Assembly: GCA_039566865.1 (NCBI GenBank)
Contig: CM076943.1
Coordinates: 41,610,663 to 41,674,662 of the forward strand
Direction: 5' to 3'
Length of the DNA stretch: 64,000 nucleotides
DNA from: Aurelia coerulea
Lineage: Eukaryota; Cnidaria; Scyphozoa; Semaeostomeae; Ulmaridae
Below are positions 36,901-50,900 of the stretch, piece by piece. A program made the position numbers and the translations under genes. Below the pieces are notes generated by a model. The model ran no database searches. It saw only the letters and a list, made by a program, of their open reading frames with translations, and had not been told where the DNA came from. How positions within the stretch are numbered: the first letter of the stretch is position 1; each line of letters opens with the position of its first letter.

Positions 36901-39900
36901 TTCCATACTTTATGATAGCTCCCTAAATTCAAGTATGAAGCAGTGGTTGAACCGGATGAGACACAACATACCTGCCACGTAAATGGATACAGTAATGATA
37001 TAAATCCATGACAACAGCTTGATAACAAACTAAAGGAAAAAAGTTGCTTCTTTTAATTAATTAATTCTAAATCCAGAATTAGACGTCTGACTAAACAAGT
37101 GCTTAAATCCCGTCTCAAATTAGATGTCACACGAGATTTGAGGTTCTTTGATACCGTAAAAGCTCTATTAAGCCCCCCTCTCTATTAAGCCCCCATCTCT
37201 ATTAAGCCACCCTCCCTAATAAGCCCCCTCTTTAATAAGCCCCTCCCCTCTGAGCCAAAATTTCAAATCAGGCCCCTCTCTGTTAAGCCCCCCCCCCACT
37301 TATCTCGAATTCCAGTGGTTACCAAAGATTTCCCAATTATTGAGCAAGATAGGGTTTGCATGTAAATTTCGATAAGATTTGAGATAAAACTGTGCCAAAT
37401 TTATGTATTTGACTCGTAAAATTGTATATTCAATCCGCAAAATATGGTGTGAAAGAACCAAAAAGCTATCATCAGTATCCCTGTCAATTGATTTGTGAAT
37501 AAGCCCCCCTCTCAAATAAGCCCCCTCTCTAATAAGACCCCCTCTGGAGAGTCCGACATTAAATGAGCTCCCCAGGGACTTAATAGAGCTTTGAACATTG
37601 GCTTTTATTCGCAGGCATTTTCACGTGACATCTAATTTGATACAAGACTTTAGATTGATCCAAAATCTTTTATTCAGCTCTGATAGCTGAATTAAATTTC
37701 TTTTTTCTTTCCTGCTACCAAGGGCCCTAGGACGACATTAAAGTTGTCCCATTGCACTGAATTTGTTATATTTAAACGATTTTACCTATCCAACGTTGTC
37801 CTTGGTTGTTTCTTAGTTGATTATTCTCTTCGTTTTGCTTTTCAAACGACATATGTCCCATGTTTTCTCAAACTGAAATAACCGTCTACTTCGTGTTTTG
37901 TCGGCCATGTTTCGTTTCAAACTAAACGAAAGTGAGGTTGATCTCAGGCCAGCGGTAAAAGGAGGATGTGTCTGTCATGCGCTGTTTCTCATCCAATCAG
38001 GAAGCTACGAGAAAGTCATGTGATGGTACGAGGCTCGTTACCTTCATTCGGTTTGAAAAGCGCGCGCAACAATACAGCAACCAATCAAAATCGTGAGGTG
38101 TCCGGACACGCTTCGTTATATGGTAGTGGCTGGGTTACAAGCCTTGGTAGACGAGAAAACAATAAGAAACAGGGCATGACAGACCCATCCTCCTTTAACG
38201 CTGGCCTGAGATCAACCTCACTTTCGTTTAGCTTGAAACGAAACATGGCCGACAAAACACGAAGTAGACGGTTATTTCAATTTGAGAAAACATGGGCTAT
38301 GTGTTGTTTGAAAAGCAAAACCAAGAGAAAAATCAACAAAGAAACAACCAACACAACGGTGGATATGCAAGATCATTTAAATATAGCAAATTCAGTGCAA
38401 TGGGACGAATTTAATGTCTTCCAGAGGCCCTCTCTGCTACTGGTAGCTTGCTTGCAGGGTCAGGAAAACAATTTACCTTCCTTCCAAACTAAAAGAGGTT
38501 TATATTTCAAATACCAGCCACCTCAACTATCAAACTGTATTTCGAAGGATGAGGCAAGCGACGACAATCATTGTGAATTTATTCATCATTCATCAGAAAG
38601 ACGTAAACATGTTTGACAAATCCAGTTGCCAAATATTAGACAAATCCAGTTTCAATTAAGATAGACAAATCCAGTTTTAATTAAGACATGATCAATAGGA
38701 CGTTTCGAACCATACTTGGTTCATCTTCAGCGAATAATTAAGCGTTAAACGGCAATTAATACCCTAAGACAAACAAGTAAATGAAGGTAAACAAGCGTGA
38801 GTTACATTTCCTACGCGAGAGGGAACCCAATTTCATGTTTGATTATACTGTAAAGTAACAGTAATTGGCAAAGAATAAGTATCGATTTAAAATTAAGATA
38901 ATAAACTCCCCAGATTACTGCATAGCGTCAAGATTTTAGTTTAAGTGTTAGTACTAATCGTCAATCGATCTAACAAAAACAGCATTTTAAACAGCTTACA
39001 AATATTCCACTAGAAATGAAAGAACACTAACTGGAAACTCAGTAATATGTGTTGCTTACCTTAGCTGAGAAGATGCCAGAATAATTCTTCTTTCAAGCAG
39101 TAACGCACTAACGATGCTTAAAATCTGTGATAAGAAGAAAAAATCAAAAGTGGCGGATATTTTGCCAAATATTGGGGGCGGCTAAGCTATTTTTTCAATC
39201 GAAAAGCATTGTTCATAATTATTGTTTTCAAAGAAGAGATCGTTTTTCTAGCCAGCATTTTTTGTTCTTATATTCATAAAATGTTACATTACATGTTACC
39301 TACTATACTTCCTAATTACTATACTACAATACAATACTACAGGTACGATACCACGGGCAGCAAAAGACAATGGCTGCGGTCACACTACTGTATTTTCCCA
39401 TTGTAATATGAATTGCTTCACTTTCTTGCAATTTGTTTTTGTAGCCAGAAAGTACGGCAACATAACGGTACAATGACACCCGGTCACACAGTGATATGAT
39501 TTATCATGTGACAACTACGCAAGGCTGTGATTGGTTCATTCTCCAAAATAACGCTGAAATATAGGTCGGGACCTTGTTTTGCCCGTTCTCAGCTCTCAGG
39601 ATCAAAGCGCTGTAACAGCGTTGTATGTGAAAACCAAATGCGGTCACATATCACAGCGTAGTTAACCCGTTGTTTTGAAGGGATACAACAGGGTAAAAAC
39701 GTCTAGTGTGACCGCAGCCAATGACTACGCCCGTGGCCATTAACATAAAGACATGAAAATAAACGAGATTAAGTAAAACAAGTACAAAAGCTACGCATAC
39801 AATACAATTAATTACTGACAAATACTGGGAACTGTTTCACATTTGATGTAAGGCCAGCATCGGCGCACGATACCGAATGATAGGAACCCCGGACAACAGA

Positions 39901-42900
39901 ACAGGGCTACTGGTTTGCATAATACTTGTTGGGGAGACGAGATACTGTTTGTTCGAGGAAACGTATGTGTCCCCTGCAGTAGGTTCAGAGGTGGAAAAAG
40001 TGCGTGAAGACACGAAGCAGCTTCGCAGGAAGTTTGTTTGTCTGGAAGGAAGGAAGGAAGGAAGGAAGGAAGGAAGGAAGGAAAGGAAAGAGGGTAAGCA
40101 GAATCGAAGGAAGGAAAGAAAGAAAACAATGAATGGAGGAATGAAGAAAAGAAAGGAAAAAGGTTGTAAAAAAGGATGGAAAGAAAAAGGATGGAACGAA
40201 AAAGGATAGGAGGAAGATAGGATGACAAAGACAGCAAAAATTGAAAACACAAAGAGACAGGAAAAACTAAAGGGAGGAGAGAATAGAAGAAAATCAATGT
40301 TTGGACCATGTTCTTTTCATTTACAGTTTTGTCATCCAAGGAAGCTTTAAAAGTAACTTTAGTTCCTAGTGGATTATCGACTACATTGAAATCTTGGACT
40401 ACGGAAAATTAATAAAACAATGGAAGGAAGAATTCTGGTTTGACGTTCCTTCACAGGAAGGCGACTATTTTTTCCACCACTAATAAGTTAATGCTGGTGC
40501 ACAGTAGGGTTTTGGGTTTGGGTTTTGGGTTTTGGGTTGGGTTGGGTTAGGGGCTGCAGTACAAAATGCAGTACAAAAAGGCATAGTACTTGTTGGGGAG
40601 ACGAGATACGGTTTGTTCGAGGAAACGTATGTGTCCCCTGCAATAGGTTCAGAGGTGGAAAAAGTGCTTGAAGACACAACGTTTTGGGTTGGAACTCTGA
40701 AGGGCGCATGAGCATTAACCTACTGCACAGGAGGACATACACGTTTCCTTGGACAAACCGTATCTCGTCTTCCCAATAAGTACCTGAAGTTCCTTTCCAG
40801 CAATAAAATCAAATGAAAGATGCATTAACCAATCGTGCAATCACTTTTTACAAATATCGAGTTTTTGCCCAAAAGCAAATTTCTTGTGATTTCACATAAA
40901 TTTTCGAGTTTTACATGATAGGAGAGCGCTTCTTCAAGCCCAAAAACTAATGTAAGTGGTAATGGAGGAATACAAATTCAATTTCTTGTCTTTCTGGTAA
41001 ACATGCTTTAAAACCAGGTCACTCGCAAAAGCACAAATTAAAAGTCAGCTCAAGGCTTCACAATGCGTCAAAGAATAATTTTTTCCTGCACATACACTAT
41101 AGTTCGTATTAATTGAATCACGGGTAACCGGGTAACGTTTTCTGGCTTGACAATAAAACTGCTCGTCCTATACTATTATAAAGATCGATATTTCATGTAC
41201 AGGGTGTCCCAAAAAAACTGTGCCCCATTTGTCTGAAGATAGCTACAAAACGGCAAAAGATTCTCGCCAAATTTTTGCATGATAGTGCTCTTCAGATGTT
41301 CAATTAAAGTTTGCCACCATCCAAGAAATAATCCGTTGGAAAATGATGGAGCTATGACGTTCAGAAGACCAAATTTGCCTGATGACTGAAACCAGCGGTC
41401 GGCCATTTTGTCTGACCATTTAGCAGTGATAAGTATCTTCACGTGAGGTAAGAATAATTTCTCTGAGGTCAGAAATAGGGAACTCTCCGAGGATTATCGG
41501 AATTTTCACGAGAGCTATGACATTGGAGGCTGCTGTTTCATTTTCAATCCATGAATCTATTTATCGCTGCAAATTAGTAAGACAAAATGGCCGACCGCTG
41601 ATTTCAGTGATCGGGCAAATTTGGTCTCCTGAAGGTCATAGCTCCATCATTTTTCAACGGATCTTTATGGGGATGGTGGCAAACTTTAATTGGACATCTG
41701 AAGAGCGCCATCATGCAAAAGTTTGGCGAAAATCTTTTGCCGTTTTGTCACAATCTTCAGACAAACGGGGCACAATTTTTTTGGGACACCCTGTAGATTC
41801 CGAATATTGATATTATTTTTCAAAATTCTGCGTCAATAAAGTGTTGTGACGTCAAAAAGAAGTTAACGAGAATCTTCCTAAACAATAGTTGTCTCATTAA
41901 CAAATGAATCATCAAAAATGGTACGAAGTTACAGGTAAATCATTATTTGCAAGGCTAATATATCCAAATGGTCGTACCAAACCAAGGACGCTAGTGAGAA
42001 GATCTCGTCGATGTATCGTTGATGTATCTCTAAGAGTTTAGAGGAAAGTTTCACGCGGAAATTCTCATGGAAATTTTCACCACGAGGAAATTTTCATGAT
42101 CGGTAATATACTCAAATTTCGATGATTTTTTCAAAAGGCTCATTTTTATGGTCACCTGCTACAAATTTAAGATAAGAAAGAAAAGTTTATTACGACGGGA
42201 AACACGTTAAAATCATCAAGACCTTACCGTGCTGATCTGTAATCTTTCAAACAGCAGCTTGAGATCGACCTAGAAAAACAAAATCTTTGACTATCAGATA
42301 TTTCAATCAGATACTTTGAATTTACTGTTAAAAAGTTGGTTTGCTAGCACATATCAGGTGTGCCAAAGAAATCCAGACCTTTAAAATTCACAGTGCCAAC
42401 AATAGTAGTGGATGACATGGTGGGCTAGAGGTAGACATCTTTATAATTGTGAAGTTTTCTGAATCAATATCGTTTTTGCAGTCTTAGAAAGCTGAATACT
42501 TTGGCTTTCCATTGCTTTTAAAATTTTCATTTAGGGTGTCGGCGGTGGTAATCGGACGGCGCCAGTGGTAATCGGACACTTGTGAAAAGATCTCGAAAAC
42601 CAACAGAAAAGTACGTCGCAAAAAATGTATCAAAGAAGGTGTTTGTTAGTACTAAAAGCTACCGTCATAGATACTAAACAACTTCACAGAAAGCCTTCTT
42701 AAATGTAAATGTGCTAAAACCAGTTGCTTTCACACCTGAATTCGACACTCTGAATCTGTTGCCGAACAAATTTTAAACAATCAAAGAAACTTAGATGTCT
42801 AGCATGTGAATAACACATAGGATGGTGCCAAAGACTCAAAACATTTTATGTGAAGAGAAGACAGGGGCGCATTCTGAGTGACCCTTAAAGTTCATGGCGA

Positions 42901-45900
42901 TGGTTTTCCATCACCAAATAAATCAGTCCTTTGGGAGAAAGCGTACAGTTCAGATTTGAAATGCAATTAAGATCTTCATATTCCTTTCATAAATATCTAT
43001 ACGTAGGTCAATCGAATGTAGTAATGAGATTAGAACAACATTTCCCTCACCCATCTTCTCGTTTATAACTTAGTTCGCGTGTACCGAGAGCTCTCCAGAA
43101 CATCGGTACGAGAACCTATAATCGAACAATTATTTTTGGATTCAAGAATAGGAAAACAAGAGAAACACAATGAAGCAGAAGAGTTTGAAGACAGAATCTT
43201 TGCCAAGTATACATCAACAAATAAATTTCTTGGCATCGTGAACTCACTGTCCGAAAACCACAGCCACTGTCTGAAAACCATCGCCAAGGTCAGCCTCAAA
43301 GACGTCGTTGCCAAGGGCAAGCAGGCAAAGTCAGAACCAAAACACTGTAAGAAAATATGCCAAAATACCTGTTCATTCACCTGGTTATATTGGTTTTGTC
43401 TGTGCTTAATTTTTTTTGACAATGTTTAGTTCTCTTTAAGCGTCCGATTACCACCACCGGCACCCGATCCTGTGTTTTCACAGACTCTAAGAGGCCCTTT
43501 ACATGATAAATTTCAACCCGTGTTGAGTTTTAACACGGGTTGAGTTTTAACAGCATTGCTTATTTTGCCTTGCATTTGCATGAAATCTTTACACGGGTTG
43601 AGATTAGGTCACGTGGTTGCAAACAATAGAAGAAGGAATGTGAGCCCGTTTCAAAAATTTGAATGATTGCGGAAATAGATTCGATCTCCTTTGTTCACAT
43701 TCTAATCTCACCCCGAGTTGAAAACATTGTTTGCGTTTACATAAGAATTTCAACCCGTGTTGAAATTTCAACGCGGGTTGAGTTGCCGAGTTAAGTTGAA
43801 CCCGTGTTGAGTTTTAACTCGGCCTCCTTCATGTAAACGCGATGAAGGCTTACACCGTCAACCGAGTTGAAACTCAACCCGTGTTCAACTCAACCCGCGT
43901 TGAAATTTCTCATGTCTAAAGGGCCTCTAAAAAACGTCACACCAGCATTCCAGTTGCAAAAATGTAGCTGAATGTTTTAGTTTGACATGGGATCGCAGAC
44001 TTGGTTAGGTCTTCTCCACTTCTGCGCTCCCAACGCTTGATGCTAAAAATTCAATCTCACCTGCACCAACAGGTGGTTTCTCGGATTTAGAATTTGTCCT
44101 GTTTTTGAGCTTGTAACATTATGAGTCCTATTTTGAACGGTAAGGGGGGTAGTGGTTGAGGTAGTAGTGGCGATAACTGACATGAAAACAAATCATAAGG
44201 CTAGTGGTTACATACATGTTCATGAACTGCAAAATCTCCTTCTCTCGTCAGCGTAAATGAACTAATTCCTCCAGAACCACCCTGGAAAATATTTGAAAGG
44301 CATTTGTTTATCAGGCCTGCAAGGAAACATCTCATCTCAGCTTGATTTTAAGTTTTTCACGTAGAGCACTGAGCAGCAAATTTTATGTCAAACAGCAAAT
44401 TTTCTAGACTTCTGTTTACCTGACTCTTTCCTCCACGAAGATTATGGAAATGATTTGATTTTCTCTTGGAGCAGACTGATGTGGTGCCCATCCATGTAGC
44501 CTAAAGCTGTTATGAATGAATTCTACACAAAAAAATCCGATCTGAATCCGCCTTTCAAGAAGGACATCTTTATGGGACGAAATATTAGCTACAATATAGG
44601 GCATGGCAATAATTATCAACCCCCAAAGGTGCGATGATTCGCAATAACGCAAACTTAATCATGCAAAACACTTCATTTCTTTTTATTCGCAGAAATTTTC
44701 ATGTGACAGCCAATTTGAGACAGACTTTATAACCGCATGAAAGAATTTAGCGAATAAATATTAACAGGCTATCATTTAAATAACAGTCATTCACTTTAAG
44801 GTCACCCGAAAAAGTGCATACACGATTACTTACCGAGTAAAATGACACTTGTATACTACGACCCTATGAGAAAAGATATCCAAGATTATCACCAAAGGTC
44901 AGGTCAAGTAAGGTCAGGTCAGGTCAGGTCAGGTCAGGTCAGGTCAGATCAGGTCAGGTCAGGTCAGGTCAGGTCAGGTCAGGTCAGGTCAGGTCAGGTC
45001 AGGTCAGGTCAGGTCAGGTCTAGGCATGTGACGACGCAGGGCCGGGGCCAGGGACTGTTTGTCTGGCAATATTTTGTGATGTGACCAAAAGGACCAACAT
45101 TCTGCTTGGCGAGTAAATCTCAAATGTTTGGGAAACAATGTTGTGAATAACATATGTCAACCAAGTGTACTTACCGGCCTAGGCAATGAATGAGAAAGAA
45201 CCTGCAAAGAAATTCAGAAACATTTCAAGCATCCACTTTTTGGGTGAGAAACTAAAAACTAAACAATTGTTTGCGGTACTGACCAGTTGATTCTAAAGTC
45301 AAAAATATGCCATGAAAGATATAAGTAAAAGAAAAAGTGCGATTTTGAACTTTACTTCAACTGAGAAGTTTCTTTCCTTTATACTTAGGGTTGCCTTTAT
45401 ACTTAGGGCCCCCAGTCGACACTGTCCAATTACATTGATTCAGCACAAATTCGTTACATACTAATTCATTTCTTTACCTATTCTTCTCAATACTAATATT
45501 TTGTCATTTTCGTTTTATAAATTAATCACTAATTCAACCTGTGCGTAATACCTATTTCATAGGTTTGCACAATCTTATTATAGATAGATACTTCACTTGA
45601 TAGAACATCTTTAAATATTCCTTCGGCTATATGATACTCAAACGTTTTGAGTTGATAACACAGCCATTTGAACTGTACAACTAAGCAAAATGCATGGGCC
45701 TCTTTCATTGCAAAGGTGTATGCGAACAAGCCAATATGGGTCACTTTTTCAGACTGTCAATGCAGGCAATGGTAGGATAAGGTCAAGGGAAATGGGTCAA
45801 AACTGAAACAAGTCAACTGACCACAAATACCACGTTAATTATAGACAAATGTATGCACCTTAAAAGTTAAAAAATCACAATACAAAAACTAAAGCACCGA

Positions 45901-47916
45901 TTTGAAAATGTTCAACTCTGTAGTTTAGATGAGGGTTTGACTTAATTTTGAGTATTACTTCATGATTTAAAAACAAATCTCAATGAAGATTGTCAGAAAC
46001 TACACTTGTCCTTTCCTAAAACTATAAGTGATGACTCAATTTGATCAATATTTCAACAATAAAATTTGGTTTTTTTTTGTATACATTTCTACCTGAACGC
46101 TGAGAAACTGAGCTTATCAAAGCAGCGTCCTGGTCCTTCCTTTCGATGTGAACACACCTCGTGAATTCTTTAGCCTGGAATTACAGAGAGTTGGCGACTC
46201 TCCTTACACTATGTAGCAGCTTCGGCAGGGCGAGGATTCGAACTACCAGCCTTCAGAGTGGTAGTCAAGCGTGCTACCACTGAGTCATCCCCGCTACTAA
46301 TAAATAAAAAAAATGGTAGAATAACGATTTTCGTAGCGCAGGCACTGCTTTCTAATCATACGGAGACTCTTGAAACTGTATCATGCTTCCCCATCAATGC
46401 TGGGCATCAAAAAGTTTACCTCTTCATGATTATGAACTTTCAGTTGTTTTTAGGCATATCAAGAAATAGGACCATCGGCTAATTGCTAGCCTGCGTGCAG
46501 ACTCTACTGATTTCTTTTCATTTCAGAGAGGTTCTCCTCCAGTACAGTCTGCGCAACAGCGACCAATCCTTGTTCTCAGTTCATGAGAAACGAGGAACAT
46601 TTCCTGATTGGCTAAAGCATATCCCCTTTGCTTGATGGAGCGTCTGCCTTTGTTCGAGTCTGCTGATATTCAATTGGCGCATGCATGATCAAAGCTAGCC
46701 ATAGAAACCCGTTTGTGATAGTGTGTGGGAGTTTTGTCTACCCTATTCCCAGGCAGCTCTATTGAATCAAATTGAATGAGTTAGTTCCTCAATGCTTGGA
46801 ACCGCACATGACCAAGAACAAGGATTTGCTCGCTGCTCTGAAAAGAAATCAGTAGAGTCTGCACGCAGGCTACTAATTACTAATTTCAGTAGCAAATTCA
46901 AAATTATGCACCTAAAACTATGAGAAACAGCTTTAAAATTAAATTGAATCGTCAGCAAGATGATGAAATTTGAATTTTAGGAATAATTTTAATTCAAAAT
47001 TATGCACCTAAAACTATGAGAAACAGCTTTAAAATTAAATTGAATCGTCAGCAAGATGATGAAATTTGAATTTTAGGAATAAGTTGCATATGTAATTCTG
47101 TGCGAGTTTCTAAATAGTGGATACGTTTTTCTGACTCATCAGGTAGATGAAGCGTAGACTCAATACATGTCAGTTGTAGTCTCACTTTTTGACTGAACTG
47201 ATACCACTACAACTACCACTCATTTCCCTACACTTGCAGAAACCGATTAGCCTCTTATTAACTCAATATGGCAACAATTGGGCCTAAATCACCAGGTAGT
47301 TTTTCGCAAATCCACCCAGCCTAAAACACCACAAAAAGCAGTTTTCCAGATCTGCTGTCCCACGAAACTAGCTAGGTACCAGTACTTGTATGAATGTTTC
47401 TTCAAGCCGTAATCGCAAAACCGCCTTCGTCTAAGACTAAACCATATTCTGAACACAAAGGCGACAACAAGTTGTCGTCAACTCAGATTTCCGTCCTGTC
47501 TTATAGCTCTAGGGAATAAGGCCCTCACTGGAGCGACAACGAATATGAGCGCAAGTTGAGGGTGCTTGTGGAGTGAGGCTAGATGAAGCATACTTACTGC
47601 TTTAAGAAATACAAATACAGAAGAGGATGAATAAGCACATTGTCTTTCAACTTCGTCGAGTATCTACGAAATTAAATGAGATAATCAAAACACTGAGTCA
47701 CCAAAAATGAAATCTTCTTTTGTTCTTCTGGTGTTGTATTGGCTGGTTTGTATCGTTAATTTATTCTTTGCACGACACAAATTGACGAGTGTGAGACGAA
47801 ACGCGTTTTTGATTATTCAACGTTGCTCTTTATTGCAGCTATTAACTTATTTTCTTTCCTTTTAGGAATTCAGGTTAATTCGTTGTTTATCCTGCAGGAT
47901 TTAACAGTTTTCTTCC

Positions 47917-47978
<62 letters not shown>

Positions 47979-50900
47979 TACCATATTTATACAGGATAAC
48001 CTTGTCAGTAATTGTCTTACTGCTATCACTAAGGGTCCTGTTAAAATTAAAGTTTGTAAAATAAAGGGATAAAACTTACAAGAGGCAAGAGTAAAAACTG
48101 CAAAAACCTTAATAACAATCATGTTCTGTAGTTACAGGTTAATTTGGCTGCTATTCTTTTACACGAGTTAACAACAGTTTTCTTTCCACAGATTACAGTG
48201 ACTAATATTGTGTGTGGGTTTATTACAATGAGTCTGTTACTTACCGCTGTTTTTAATTCATATCAGAACATAGAAAAATTGTAAGAAAAAATGAACTGCA
48301 AACATGATACGTACTTGCGAATATAATCCAAAGAGACCAAATGGACTAATAATGCAATAGACTTCAGGCAGTTGAAAGGCCGTAGATTTCTTCGACTTGT
48401 CTTTCACCTAGTGAAAGAATTAACTTTATAAGATCAGTGGACCGCTTGGTCGTTTCACCTTCCCTCTATGCAGCAGCGCGCATGGAAGACTATCGAACTG
48501 TTCATACAGGTTAACAGAGACGCATAGCGTTTGAAATTATACTGCCCCCTGGCCCCTGAATATCAAAGCAACAACGATGAAAACTGTCTCGTTTCATTGC
48601 CGATATGTTCAATTAGATTCAGTAATTTACCCGGTTTTAATCGGTCATTCCTCCCCGTGGATGTGTAAGACCAATTCCAATCAGCAATTTCATACCATGT
48701 GAATAACGAAAACAAATATTTTCATCTTTAGAAATGTTAGGATCATTGACAAAACAAATCAAAAAGGAAATTATTTTCTAGGTCTGATAGCTGATTTTTT
48801 GTGATTTCTAAAACGGAAGTAACTTTTTGGGACACCCGGTAGAAAAAAGAAAAGCGCACGCACGATTTGTCTCCCTAGCTCATGCACGCCAGAATTTCCA
48901 CAAGTTTAATACACCTTTCAGTCTTGTCCACCCACTTTTTCATGAACACATCTCCTAACTCTGCTCTTTACCATCAATATAAAGTAAAACTGAAGAATAA
49001 AGCCATAATTGATTAATTACCTGTATTTGCCTGCAATATCCAAAATGACGTTGTCCAACCATGTCAGTTAAGACAAATGAAAACGTTTCACTGCAAAATA
49101 ATGACAAATAATTAGACAATTTGACGAAGGAAGGGCCACGATACCAGCGTCGATTGTCGAATCCGAAGATGCTTGCGGTGACGAATAAATTAAAAGTTTA
49201 AAGGCAGAAACACTGCAATACAACAAAAACAACAGCAAATGGTTGAATAAATTTTATGGCAATAGACCCTGGTTAAAAGGACATGGTATCACGATCAGTA
49301 AATATTGAAGGAAAGCATAGACTCTTCCTTCCTTATCTCAACTGGAACACAAAGGTAGCCTGTATGCAAACTCTGCAAGTTGCTTTTCAGAGAGATTTCT
49401 CCTCCAAACGAGTCTTGCGCATCAGCGACACGAAGTGAGTCTGCTGATATCAGCATGGGCATATTTTAATGTAATTGGCACGCGCATAAACAAACGTAGC
49501 CAAAGAAAGCCTTTTGTGTGGGGTGTTTTGGTTACCCTTTTTACAATCCTAGTTACAAGCCACTCCATTGAATTTAATTCAATTAGAATAATTATGAAAA
49601 TTCCTCGAAGATAGCGATTTATCAACCAATTGAACTGAAAGACAACAATAGAGATCCCTTTCAACCAATGAGGTTTGGTTCCTCGATCCTGGGTCTCGCA
49701 CGTGATTTTGGACTGATTTTGTATCGTTGATGCGCAGATTCTACTGCAGGAGAAACCACTTTGAAAAACAAATCAGTCGAATCTGCACGCAAGGCTAGAA
49801 CAAGGGTAGTACGGGAAGAGAATTAAGAGAAACAAGGGAAACAAATAACTCAGGTAATATGCCTGGAAGAAGTTCATATTAAAATTAGGTGACGAAGCTA
49901 AGTAGAGGCAACCTATAAATAGGACAAAGAAACGCCTACGCACGTAATTGGTCTCAAAGTGAAAACATATGCACGCACGTGTCGAAATCATTAAACACAA
50001 AAGGCTAATTTTAGACCTGCATATGCAGCCGTTGAATTAGATATTTATCTCCGTCAACTAACTTTAACCTGCATGTAAAAAACCTTTCAATTTCATGAGC
50101 TCTAGGCTGAAAAAAACCTCCACACTCACACAACTCAAAACTGAAACTGCTGTACTAACTACTTCAGATAGATAGCGCAGAAACTGCACGCGCATTCATC
50201 GAAAGTTGTATCTTTGAGCCCCCTCAAGCTCCCTGCAGCAGGTCCCGAAACAACAAGCAACACTTTATAATTTCTTCCTCAGGGCTCAAACTCTAGACTT
50301 ATCGTTTCAGAAAGCTAATGTGGTCAAGTACTTCCTTTAAGTTACCAGGTATCCCAAAAAAGTACTCCCGTTTGAAAAATCACAAAAATTTGATTGCACG
50401 GCCGATCTTCTTATTTTGTGAAGTAGATCAAGGACCAAATTATTTTCCGAGGCATAGCTGATCTTGTAATTGCTTTCAAAATTGGCAAATTTGGCTCTTT
50501 TGGGGGCTACCTGGTTTTGAATCATACTGCAAAAAAGCACTGATGATTGCTAGATCAATTTTTTTGTGGGTGTAAAGCTTCTAGTTTGGTCATAAATGAC
50601 AGAAAGAAATGCGCACTTTCATTGTAGACTTCAATGATGATAAAAAAATCTGAAAATTTTGACTCTTTTAGGCAAGATTGAGTATTTTGCTTAAAGACTA
50701 TAGCTCAAAATAAGGTTTTTCAAGGTGTAATGTTTCTACCTTGCTGTATCAAAAGCAAACACTTTATCATCTATGAATATTTTTGTGTCTTCGACAAAAC
50801 AACTCAAAAAGAAAATTTTATGAAAGGTTTCGTAATCAGTGTTTGGTGATTTTGTAAACAAGAGTACTTTCTTTGGGACACTCGGTAGAATGTTTCCTTG

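Noticed and set aside
37966..38616. 216-codon plus-strand frame
   Set aside because: It crosses the loop and right arm of a palindrome, is preceded by the mirrored sequence and shows no domain.
39812..40339. Overlapping frames rich in Ser, Phe and Pro
   Set aside because: Arise from the GGAA/purine-rich tract and a LINE 3' UTR.
40508..40556. Telomere or chromosome end
   Set aside because: Only about 50 bases, irregular G3T2-4 units, and genes continue on both sides.
44842..45084. Frame encoding repeated RSGQV-type residues
   Set aside because: Translation of the AGGTC pentanucleotide repeat.
46224..46294. Functional tRNA gene
   Set aside because: A and B box words are present, but the T stem does not pair and the anticodon loop has nine bases; kept as SINE-like.
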